DNA of 64,000 bases from Butyricimonas faecalis (GTDB lineage: Bacteria > Bacteroidota > Bacteroidia > Bacteroidales > Marinifilaceae), in assembly GCF_003991565.1 (NCBI RefSeq), contig NZ_CP032819.1, positions 1,550,001-1,614,000 on the forward strand, read 5' to 3'. Shown here one piece after another: positions 43,066 to 51,584 of the stretch; the first letter of the stretch is position 1; the number at the start of each line of letters is the position of its first letter. Position numbers and translations under genes: made by a program. Below the pieces are notes generated by a model. The model was not told the origin of the DNA, searched no databases, and saw only the letters and a program-made list of their open reading frames with translations.

Positions 43066-46000
43066 CCGGAACCCATTTCACGGCATTGGCAAAGATGAAT
43101 TGCACGGATTCGCCATCCCATCCGCGAGTATCATTATTGTCGCGGGACAAAGAATCACCGCCGCGATCGCTTAAGAAGACGCTGTATTCACCGCGATCGA
43201 AGTTGAACACTCCCAAGGAGATCCATCCCGGTTGCTCGTCATCCAAAAACAATTCCACGTCGGTGACGTCGTCGGCGGAGGTCACCCGGTAAAAAAGTCG
43301 GGCTCCCCCGATAAAAACTTTACGGGCGGAGGTGGCTTCCACGTTCGGGAGGTAGGCAAACACTTCGTATTTCCCGGGGGTCTCCACGTTCACTTTCCAT
43401 TCCACTTGGGATTTCCCGGCTCCGGCCATTTTGTAGTAAGCGCTTTTCACGATATCGCCGTAGCATTGGGGATCCAGGACTAGGGTCCAACGATCGTGGT
43501 CGTAGATGTAATGATATTTTTTCCCGTGCTGTTCGGTGGAAAGGTAAGCGGCCAGTTTTCCCTTCCGGTTTTTCTCGTGAATGCTAAAACCGGGGTCCTC
43601 GGCAGTCACCACTATTCCCGGTTCTTCGCGAGTGAAGAGGGTGCTGTCCGTATCCCAAATGCCCGTTTCCGCGTCGCGCGTCTTGGGTATGTTCTCGGAC
43701 GAGGTCCATTCCAAGGTTCGTTCACCGGGAAGGTTCTGGCTGAGGTTCATTTCCAGGGCGAACATATTGCGCGTACCCAGATCGGCCCGGATTTCTTTGC
43801 ACGTGTGCCCGGGGATCAGATAGTTACGGAGGCCGGAGCCGTGTTCGTTGTCGCCCATGGAGTAGGTTGCCACGCTAAGCGTCACTACGGCCGGGGAGGA
43901 TGTAGGGTTGTATATTTTGCAACTGCCGATGTTTTTAGCCTCCTCGCCTTCTTCGTATAATTCGACTTTCATGTCCCGGAGGAATAATGCCGGTAGTTCT
44001 TTGCTGTCGTAATAGTAATCCAGGATTTCCCGGAGGTTGACGTGGAAACGAGCGTTAAATTCCCGCTCAAGTTGTTCGAATGGCGGGTAGGCGAAGAGAT
44101 GGTTTTGCTTGAATTGCTTCATGAAATGGAATAATTCCCGCTCCCCGACGAGGGCTTGCAGGTGTTTTTGTATCAATCTATACTTTTTTCTCAGCAGTGT
44201 TTGTAATCGATCTCCTTCTACTTCCTGGTCCGCGAAAGCCTCCCGCATGGATTTTTCCTGCCAATAGGTGATGATTTCGGAATCACTGACTTCCTCTCCT
44301 ATGTAGACCATCGGCCCGTTGAAGAAGTCGACCTTGGCCAAATCGTTGACGATGGCGCCAAAGCCCGGGTATTGGTCGGATTGCAGCACGCCCATGAAAT
44401 CGCCGAACTGGGCCGAACAATCAAAGACGCCCGCGAGTAAGTTTATGACGAACACGTTGCGGAGTTCTTCCATCTCGAGTTCGAAACGGGTTCTTTCATC
44501 CTCGCTTCCCGGCCATAAGCCCACGTGCATGTAATACCCGAGGTACATGTTCTCGGGGTAAAACTGGATCTCCGGTTGAACGAATTCACTCCCCGTGAGG
44601 CCTTTCCGCGAGTGGGGGACGAAATTCGCCGGTGTTTCGACCAAGGTAAATTTGCGGTAAGGGTAATCCCCTCCTTTTATCTCCCGGATCTGGCTTACCG
44701 GATCTTCCAAGAGGAGTCGGGCGGAGTCTTTCAGGCAGGTGTAGTCCCGCGTGAAGAAGTCATGCCCGGGGAAATAATACAATTCAAGGGTCAAGGAGTC
44801 CAAGACGATGGCCTCGCGTTCGTACGTTCCGATCGCGAGGGTTAGGGAGGGCAAGGGTTGGTGGTTGGTGAAGATGGCGGTGTCGCCATTGGTTGTCATT
44901 TTCCCTTGCGAAATAGCCACCCGCTGCCCGACATTCCCGACTTTCAGGCGGTAACGGGTGAAATCATACTGCCGGGCCAAGGGGGTGTTCACGTTCACGG
45001 GGGGAATGGCAACGGGGTACCACAAGCATTCCGGGAAGAGCAACGTGTAGTTGTCCCCAACACGGGCAAAACATCTTCCGTGCCGGAATCGCGAATCGTA
45101 TCCCCGGAAGAAGCACCGCAAGCGGGTGTCATGAAACTCCTCGTCCGTGAAATCGGGGAAACAAACGGCCTCGTCAATCGGCCCCTCGTAGGTTAGGCGT
45201 ACAAGAGTTTCCTCGCCGGGAGGCAGGGGTGTTTGCAAGATAATCGCTTGGCTTTCCCGGTGGTAAGGCAACTCTTCGTTGTCATGCCCCCGTAAGGCTG
45301 TTACGCGTAGTCCCGGGTTCAGGTAGAGCACGGGGGTCGGCAAGGGTTGCGGGCCTTCGTTTGCCAAGAGCAGGGTGCTCTCCCCTATCATTTTATTTCC
45401 TTCTTGGCGGAAGTAGATATCGTGTGTTTTCACGCGAGTGCCTTTTATGTCTACATATTTTTGGAATATATCCCGGTAGGTGGCTCTGCGGCTGTTGATT
45501 TCGTGGAATTGGGCGTAATAGGTTCCTCCCAGCACGAGGCCGAGCAGTATCAACGCTCCTCCCCCGGCTCTCACTTTCCACAGGGTAGCGGGCCGCTCGG
45601 AGAGGCGCGGCATCATTCCCGTGGCAAGCGTGATGAGTCCCAGGCCCAGGAGAAGGAACATGCCCCGTTGCAAGATCAACCACACCGGGCGGGTCATTCC
45701 CGTCACATCCGAGAATAATAGCGGCTGCACGCGTCCCCAGGGGTCGACGGTTCCCCACAGTAAGTCCGCGGTACCGAAGTAAAAGGCGGCGAAGAGGGAG
45801 AGTAGTATCAAGATGGCCAAGGGATGGTTTTTTACCCGGTTGGCCACGATTAAAGCTATGCCCAAGACGAAGGATAAGGTGGGCAAGGTGAGCAGGAAGA
45901 GGTAGACGAGGTAAATTTTCAATTGAAATGTTCCCGGTTCACCGAACAGGAGATGGAAGGTTATTCCCAAGGCCATCGTGATGAGGTTCAGTATCAAGCA

Positions 46001-46351
46001 AACTTCCACGATTCCCAATACTTTTCCCGTTTGGTAAGCCAGGTTGGTCACCGGACGGGCTGAGAACACAGCATTCGTTTCCAAGCGCCGGTCTCTCCAC
46101 ACGAAGTCGATGCCGATGAAAATCACGATGATGCCTTGCAGCAGGTTATAAAACCAAGCATTCCAAAAAGGGATGAACGAGGGCAAAGCTCTGTTTAACC
46201 ACCGCGAGCTGCCTAATCCCTCCCCTTGCCATATCCAGTGCGAAAGCGTGATGCCGATGATCACGCAAAAGGCGAATATCCAAAACAATTTGTTTCTTAT
46301 GATCAGGCGCCGCTCGTAACGGGCTACCAGGGGTGTATTTTCAAATGACAT
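43058..46351 (-). CDS. ABC-2-type permease fused to an M1 aminopeptidase-like domain lacking HExxH
   Basis: 1097 residues from the ATG at 46351 (MSFENTPLVARYERRLI). Residues 1 to about 290 have six to seven membrane spans of an ABC-2-type permease. About 310-520 fit an M1 peptidase N-terminal beta domain (ESTLLLANEGPQPLPTPVLY). About 540-800 align in layout with the M1 catalytic region, but no HExxH is present. The C-terminal 250 residues are beta rich. The fusion is known in Bacteroidetes; loss of the zinc site suggests a structural role. No ATPase gene is adjacent. An upstream start at 46411 is less likely. Confidence 0.7.
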   Translation of the reverse strand: MSFENTPLVARYERRLIIRNKLFWIFAFCVIIGITLSHWIWQGEGLGSSRWLNRALPSFIPFWNAWFYNLLQGIIVIFIGIDFVWRDRRLETNAVFSARPVTNLAYQTGKVLGIVEVCLILNLITMALGITFHLLFGEPGTFQLKIYLVYLFLLTLPTLSFVLGIALIVANRVKNHPLAILILLSLFAAFYFGTADLLWGTVDPWGRVQPLLFSDVTGMTRPVWLILQRGMFLLLGLGLITLATGMMPRLSERPATLWKVRAGGGALILLGLVLGGTYYAQFHEINSRRATYRDIFQKYVDIKGTRVKTHDIYFRQEGNKMIGESTLLLANEGPQPLPTPVLYLNPGLRVTALRGHDNEELPYHRESQAIILQTPLPPGEETLVRLTYEGPIDEAVCFPDFTDEEFHDTRLRCFFRGYDSRFRHGRCFARVGDNYTLLFPECLWYPVAIPPVNVNTPLARQYDFTRYRLKVGNVGQRVAISQGKMTTNGDTAIFTNHQPLPSLTLAIGTYEREAIVLDSLTLELYYFPGHDFFTRDYTCLKDSARLLLEDPVSQIREIKGGDYPYRKFTLVETPANFVPHSRKGLTGSEFVQPEIQFYPENMYLGYYMHVGLWPGSEDERTRFELEMEELRNVFVINLLAGVFDCSAQFGDFMGVLQSDQYPGFGAIVNDLAKVDFFNGPMVYIGEEVSDSEIITYWQEKSMREAFADQEVEGDRLQTLLRKKYRLIQKHLQALVGERELFHFMKQFKQNHLFAYPPFEQLEREFNARFHVNLREILDYYYDSKELPALFLRDMKVELYEEGEEAKNIGSCKIYNPTSSPAVVTLSVATYSMGDNEHGSGLRNYLIPGHTCKEIRADLGTRNMFALEMNLSQNLPGERTLEWTSSENIPKTRDAETGIWDTDSTLFTREEPGIVVTAEDPGFSIHEKNRKGKLAAYLSTEQHGKKYHYIYDHDRWTLVLDPQCYGDIVKSAYYKMAGAGKSQVEWKVNVETPGKYEVFAYLPNVEATSARKVFIGGARLFYRVTSADDVTDVELFLDDEQPGWISLGVFNFDRGEYSVFLSDRGGDSLSRDNNDTRGWDGESVQFIFANAVKWVPVK

Positions 46352-46411
46352 AGGTGTTGTTTTACGTGTGATAATTTTGGACAAAGGTATGCTTTCTTGG
46401 GGAGATTGCAA

Positions 46412-46445
46412 AGGGGGGGGGGGGGGGAGTTGGAGGGGGTAGTTT
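46412..46445. repeat. Half composite repeat with a run of 15 G
   Basis: A G homopolymer at 46413-46427 followed by AGTTGGAGGGGGTAGTTTTA. It lies between divergent genes, 61-75 bp upstream of the permease start. Confidence 0.85.
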
Positions 46446-46523
46446 TACGGGAAGAATTTCACAGGCCGAGTGACACTTTTCAGGCAGTTGGATGTTTTGA
46501 GGGAGAACTAAAATTAAAACTGT

Positions 46524-47924
46524 ATGTTACATTTCAAAACAATCGCACTGTTATTTTCCATTACGCTGATCGGATGTACCTCTTCGCCTCACGCGTGGCA
46601 AGGGCAATCCGGTAGTAAACGAGTATTTATCGAGTTAGAAACCACACCGGACGGGACGTCTCAAGCTTTCCTATCACTTCCGGAACAATGGGTTGAGAAG
46701 GCAAAAGCCGACACGCTTGTACTTTCGGACGAGGGTATTCTCGCTATCTTTAACCGGGAGAATATTCGCTTTGAAGGTTTCTTCCGTTCCGGCAAGGATT
46801 CTATTCAAGCAGAAGTAACGACCTACGGGAAGAGACGGGAATTCGCTCTCGGGAAAGTCGATAGCCTGCAGCCGGTCTATTTTGCACAAAATCCACACCC
46901 ACCTTATCCTTACCGTTCCGAAGATGTCAGGTACGCATCGTGTGATTCGATACAAGTGGCAGGCACGCTGACGATTCCGCGAGGCAAAGGTCCTTTTCCC
47001 GCAGCCATTATCATATCCGGAACCGGGAAACAGGATCGGGACGGGACTTTTTCCGGACACAAGCCATTCTTAAAGATCGCGGATTACCTGACCCGACAAG
47101 GATTCGTCGTGCTACGAACCGATGACCGGGGAACCGGGGAGACCAACGGGGTATATGAAGAGGCTACGACGAGCGATTTTGCTCGGGATGCCCAAGCGGG
47201 GATCGACTACTTGAAACAACGGCCGGAGGTAGACGCCAAGCGCATCGGGGTGATCGGACATAGCGAAGGCGGGCAGGTGGCACTCATGTTGGGAGCCGAT
47301 TCGCCGGATGTGGCATTCGTTATCTCTCTCGCGGGTGTGGGCGTTGACGGGCTGCAGATTTTAAAACTACAAAATGACGCTATCTTACGCACGACTCCCG
47401 GGATGACGCCGGAGCGGGTTGATCAGTTCATGAGTCTTTTTAATACGCTGTTTGACAAAGTTCATGCCGTACCTTTGGATGAGCCGTTGGACGTTCCTTT
47501 GCGGCAGGCTTTCGATCAATGGGTGGCACAACAGGATGAAGCCACGCTGAAAGCCGTCAATTTTAATGACGGGAGAGACGAAATGTTTTTCAGTCGTTAC
47601 TTGCGTCAAGCACAAGGACGCTGGTACAGGGAGATGATCAGTTATGATCCGGAAGATTATATCCCTCGCATTCACCAACCCGTGCTGGCGTTAAACGGGG
47701 ACAAAGATATCATGGTGCCCGCGAAAGAAAACTTGGCATCCATCAAGCAACTGCTGGATAAAGGTGGGAATACGCGGTACAAGATCGTGGAATTACCCGG
47801 TTTGAACCATATGTTTCAACGCTGTAAAGAGTGTACCCGGGAGGAGATTCCCGATCTGGAAGACGTGTTTTCTGAGGAGGCGTTGCAAATTATGGGGGAT
47901 TGGTTGCGAGAGAATATTAAATAA
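46524..47924 (+). CDS. Secreted alpha/beta hydrolase, probable lipoprotein
   Basis: 466 residues; lipobox LIGC (cysteine near 18). Residues about 20-130 form a beta-rich N-terminal domain. The hydrolase domain starts near 140 with GTLTIPRGKGPFPAAIIISG. Nucleophile in IGHSEGGQVA (near 249), acid in LNGDKDIMVP (near 394), and histidine in LPGLNHMF (near 430) make a full triad. The likely activity is esterase or peptidase-like in the periplasm; substrate unknown. Ends in a terminator shared with the convergent TlpA-like gene. Confidence 0.88.
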   Translation: MLHFKTIALLFSITLIGCTSSPHAWQGQSGSKRVFIELETTPDGTSQAFLSLPEQWVEKAKADTLVLSDEGILAIFNRENIRFEGFFRSGKDSIQAEVTTYGKRREFALGKVDSLQPVYFAQNPHPPYPYRSEDVRYASCDSIQVAGTLTIPRGKGPFPAAIIISGTGKQDRDGTFSGHKPFLKIADYLTRQGFVVLRTDDRGTGETNGVYEEATTSDFARDAQAGIDYLKQRPEVDAKRIGVIGHSEGGQVALMLGADSPDVAFVISLAGVGVDGLQILKLQNDAILRTTPGMTPERVDQFMSLFNTLFDKVHAVPLDEPLDVPLRQAFDQWVAQQDEATLKAVNFNDGRDEMFFSRYLRQAQGRWYREMISYDPEDYIPRIHQPVLALNGDKDIMVPAKENLASIKQLLDKGGNTRYKIVELPGLNHMFQRCKECTREEIPDLEDVFSEEALQIMGDWLRENIK

Positions 47925-47946
47925 GGCGCTTTTCAGCGCCTTATTT
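47919..47946. terminator. Bidirectional terminator between convergent genes
   Basis: An 11-bp perfect stem, AAATAAGGCGC (47919-47929) with GCGCCTTATTT (47936-47946), loop of six. The stop codon of the hydrolase lies in the stem. A-rich and T-rich edges let it work in both directions. Confidence 0.85.
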
Positions 47947-47975
47947 AAACTACAGTGGAGGGTTGATTACCAAAC

Positions 47976-49958
47976 TTATTTGGCAGCTTTCAACATCTCA
48001 ATCATCAGGTTCATTTCTTCTGCCAAAGCCGAGGGGCTTCCCATGTATCCGTTAATGCTCCAACGTAATTTTCCATTCCCGTCGATAATCAGTTTGTGAG
48101 GAATACCGGAAAATTTAAACGCCTTCGCGTAAGTATCATAAACGGCCGATCTCTTTTTCGTTTTCGGGTTCACGTTATCGCAAAGCACGTGCAGCGTGTA
48201 GTTGTGTTCCTTCATGAATTTCCGAATCTGTTCTTTAAAATCAGCAGCCGTTTCCATCGTGGAAATAAAGAAAAACGCCACGTTCGGGTCGTCCTTGTAT
48301 TTGTTTACTGACATTTGCATGCCCGGTAAAGAGGCCTTACAAGGAGCACACCAGGTTGCCCAGAAATCCAACACGATTATCTTTCCCTTCATTTTTGAAA
48401 GGTCAACCTTTTTACCGTTCAGGTCTTCCATGGCAAAAAGTTCAATATCTTTGTTGATCATCGTTTCCTGCAAATGTTTTTGCAATTCCTGTTGCTTTTC
48501 TTGTGACTTTAAAGAAGCGAGGTAAGTCTCGAAGTCTTTATCGTTCTTGTGTTGTTTCACGTAATCCTTGCGCAGGTTTTCTAACATTTCGGGAGTAAAG
48601 GCATCTTCCCGTATACTTGCGATGATGGTGGGAATTACCATCGACTGATAGCCATTTTTCTCCAATAGACGAACGTATTGATCGTTGTATTCTGCCGATT
48701 TGAAGTTGTATTTCTCTTTGATTTCCTCCATCAACTCCAAGGCTTCGGCAGATGTACCGGTTGCATCCAAGACGAACGCGTGTTTCAAGATCATATCTTT
48801 GCATCTGGTAAGTAAATAGTCTTTCCACTCTCTTTTGGAATACACCCGCTCGGAACCGGCTTGAGGACGGGTCATCAGCTCGTTGTAAATGGCTTTGGCA
48901 GGAGGAAATACCTGCTCCGGCGTTCTCTGGTTGGTTCTCAGCGGCACTTGTACCATATGCCAGTAGAATGTCTGTAAATAAAGATGAGGTACATCATGAA
49001 TGTATTTGTACAACAGGCTAAAATCGTTTCTCTTGATAACAGCCTGGTAAATGACGGCCTGAAAGATTTTACCCAGGTACATGGACGAAGTTTCAGTTTC
49101 TATTTCTTGAAACTTTTCCGTCGGGAACCGCTTTAAGAATGCCTCCAGTTCCGGGGCTTTTACATCGGCATCCATGATTCGGAAGATTCGCCAGATCTCT
49201 TGGTCCCTGGCCAGAATTCCATCGGGGTAATCTTTTAAGATCCGGGCTTCTATGGCTACCGCTTTCGTGCTGTCTTTCACGATGTCCTTGGCAACTTCCA
49301 ATGCTTTCAGTAATGTCTCCTCATCTGCATCCGGTAGATTCAGTATGAAATCCACGTCGCTTAACATTTGTTCGTGTTTCTCTCCCGGTATCATTTGGTT
49401 CAACAGTTTTGCCGCATAGTAAAACACGTATTTCCGAGCCCCAGGATCTTTCATAAGTTGTTGGTTCAGCCAAAAACGCATGATATCATCACCGATATAC
49501 GCCTCTTCTTCACAATAGCCCGGTAGGGATTCCAACGTTTTGTTCCGCAACATTCCCCAAGCCATGTAAGCAGTCGGTAGATTCTGTCCACGTTTGTCAA
49601 AGGTCATGGTCGTGTACGTGCCACGTCCACCGGAATCCTTTTTGTCGCCCGCGTAAAATTTGCATGATAGCAATGCACAATTTTCAGGCACTCGACAAGT
49701 AGCCTCCCATGCCGTATCATTTTTCACCAACTTCAAGTCTTCTGCTCGCCAACGCAAGTTTTCCCAGTAGTAAATTGTTCCGTAAATGGTTTCCTCGCCA
49801 GCCAGTGAGGTCAACGAATTATCATACGTGAATTTCACATCCTGCCCGACAACAGGTACCAATGGAATGATGTGAAAAGGTTTACGATCCTGTGCCTTAG
49901 CTACACAGGTAAATAAGAGAAGTATGACGATACTTCCTAACAACGTGATTTTTTTCAT
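47976..49958 (-). CDS. Large TlpA-like thiol:disulfide protein
   Basis: 660 residues from the ATG at 49958 (MKKITLLGSIVILLLF); an upstream start at 49967 is less likely. Signal peptide to about 22 (AKAQ). Residues about 23-120 form a beta domain (VPVVGQDVKFTYDNSL). About 125-510 form a long helical region. The C-terminal thioredoxin domain, about 520-660, has FWATWCAPCKASLPGM as active site. Last gene of the second SusCD locus, separated from susD by a nested inverted repeat. Probably periplasmic, keeping imported or surface proteins reduced. Confidence 0.88.
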   Translation of the reverse strand: MKKITLLGSIVILLLFTCVAKAQDRKPFHIIPLVPVVGQDVKFTYDNSLTSLAGEETIYGTIYYWENLRWRAEDLKLVKNDTAWEATCRVPENCALLSCKFYAGDKKDSGGRGTYTTMTFDKRGQNLPTAYMAWGMLRNKTLESLPGYCEEEAYIGDDIMRFWLNQQLMKDPGARKYVFYYAAKLLNQMIPGEKHEQMLSDVDFILNLPDADEETLLKALEVAKDIVKDSTKAVAIEARILKDYPDGILARDQEIWRIFRIMDADVKAPELEAFLKRFPTEKFQEIETETSSMYLGKIFQAVIYQAVIKRNDFSLLYKYIHDVPHLYLQTFYWHMVQVPLRTNQRTPEQVFPPAKAIYNELMTRPQAGSERVYSKREWKDYLLTRCKDMILKHAFVLDATGTSAEALELMEEIKEKYNFKSAEYNDQYVRLLEKNGYQSMVIPTIIASIREDAFTPEMLENLRKDYVKQHKNDKDFETYLASLKSQEKQQELQKHLQETMINKDIELFAMEDLNGKKVDLSKMKGKIIVLDFWATWCAPCKASLPGMQMSVNKYKDDPNVAFFFISTMETAADFKEQIRKFMKEHNYTLHVLCDNVNPKTKKRSAVYDTYAKAFKFSGIPHKLIIDGNGKLRWSINGYMGSPSALAEEMNLMIEMLKAAK

Positions 49959-50000
49959 ACAATACAATTTAATAGTTTATGAAGAGTCGGTAAGAAGAGG

Positions 50001-50146
50001 GTGTCTAACAAGTCTTATTTCTATCAACAAGCTACCCCCTCCAACTCCCCCTTACACAGGGGGAGAGTTGATTACCAAGCGGTTTCCCCTCCTGTGCAAG
50101 GAGGGGTTAGGGGAGGTAGTCATTAAAAGAGTGACTTGTTAGACAC
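50001..50146. repeat. Nested inverted repeat around a composite repeat
   Basis: GTGTCTAACAAGTC (50001-50014) and its perfect complement GACTTGTTAGACAC (50133-50146) enclose a composite repeat (CTACCCCCTCCAACTCCCCC to TAGGGGAGGTAGTC). The whole 146 bp can fold as one long cruciform between the SusD and TlpA-like genes. Confidence 0.85.
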
Positions 50147-50162
50147 TCCCATCTACGAACTC

Positions 50163-51572
50163 TTATTTTATTTGTCCGATCTCCGGATTTTCTTCAAGGT
50201 AAAGTTCTCCCATTGGGAAGGTATAACGTACGGCACCGGGTTCCAACGTGTAAGTTGTTCCCTTGAATACCCGAGTTACCGTTTGTGTCGGGAAGTCGGG
50301 ATCATTGGTCAAACGACGTTGATCCATCCACCGTAAACCATGGCACATCAATTCTCTACGACGTTCCTGCAATACATGGCCTAGAGCTTCTTTAGCTGTC
50401 GCGGCTGTCAATGAATAGTCCTCGCCCGTAGCGTAACGATACTCTCTCAATTTATTCACAAGGTTCATGGCTTCCGCCGTGTTTCCCTCGCGGGCCCAAG
50501 CCTCTGCCTCAATCAGCATCATTTCGGGTACACACGGGCCCATGTTACGGGATTCATATTTCGGGTAAGTATTGGAGTACAAATGATTTTTGAAGTATAT
50601 CCGTCCGGAATAGGTCACTCCTAATTCTGACATGGGTCTTGTCAGATACGAGTAACGTAAATCATGCTCTTGATCAAATAAATTCAACAAATCATCACTT
50701 AATACTAAATCTACCGCACTATACGAAGCCAAAGCAAAGGTGGTTCTTGGCATTTTGGCCAATATAACCTCTTTATCTTGCAAATTTTCCGGATAAGATG
50801 CAGCATCACCAGCATACAAATTCAAATCTTCCAAATCACCTTTTAATTTCAATGCTTCCTCGGCATTTGTCTTTGCTTCTGAATAATTCCCCATCAACAG
50901 ATAAGCCCTTGCTTTCAAGGCGTATACCGCGCATTTACTCGGATAAAAATTGTATTCCGGAACATCCGGCAAATATTCAAACGCGTCATTCAAGTCTTGA
51001 ATAATCTGCTCATATACTCTTTCCACGGAGGCACGAGGTAAAGATCCCTCAACGCGAGGAGTCGTTAATAAAGGTACGCCTTGGTCGGTTGTCGCGGTTG
51101 CCGCGTTATATGGTTTCCCGTAAACATTTACTAAAGCCAGATAGGCATCGGCACGGTGTACGAGTGCTTCAGCACGAATTGCCATTTTTTCGGCATTCGT
51201 TCCATTTTTACTGCCCATCACCTCGTCGATAACTACATTACAGTTATAAATGACTTGATAGACAGCGTTCATCTCCTGGTCGTTTTCTGACTGGCTATAT
51301 ATTTCATCGGCCCAAGTGTATATCGGAATGAATTTATGCGTTTCATAAATAGCATTTTGCTGGGTCTCATCAGACATATTAATATCATCCGAAGCAACAT
51401 CTTGATAGGAAAGCGTGTACTTAAAGTTTTCAGTATTATTCATCAAGTAACGATAGTTCACCGTTTCCTCCGGGATCAGTTTTCCTTTTGTTTTAATATC
51501 CACCCAATCCGAACAAGCGGAAAGTGAACAGGAAAACCCCATAACCAAACTTAATATTATATTTTTATTCAT
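50163..51572 (-). CDS. SusD/RagB-family surface lipoprotein
   Basis: 469 residues; lipobox LSAC (cysteine near 20). Helical repeats typical of SusD are clear (AEKMAIRAEALVHRADAYLA, ALKARAYLLMGNYSEAKTNA), and the C-terminal block is ERRRELMCHGLRWMDQRRL. Intact, although its partner susC just upstream carries a stop codon. The gene starts 12 bp after the susC frame ends. Confidence 0.95.
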   Translation of the reverse strand: MNKNIILSLVMGFSCSLSACSDWVDIKTKGKLIPEETVNYRYLMNNTENFKYTLSYQDVASDDINMSDETQQNAIYETHKFIPIYTWADEIYSQSENDQEMNAVYQVIYNCNVVIDEVMGSKNGTNAEKMAIRAEALVHRADAYLALVNVYGKPYNAATATTDQGVPLLTTPRVEGSLPRASVERVYEQIIQDLNDAFEYLPDVPEYNFYPSKCAVYALKARAYLLMGNYSEAKTNAEEALKLKGDLEDLNLYAGDAASYPENLQDKEVILAKMPRTTFALASYSAVDLVLSDDLLNLFDQEHDLRYSYLTRPMSELGVTYSGRIYFKNHLYSNTYPKYESRNMGPCVPEMMLIEAEAWAREGNTAEAMNLVNKLREYRYATGEDYSLTAATAKEALGHVLQERRRELMCHGLRWMDQRRLTNDPDFPTQTVTRVFKGTTYTLEPGAVRYTFPMGELYLEENPEIGQIK

Positions 51573-51584
51573 ATCGACTAATCT

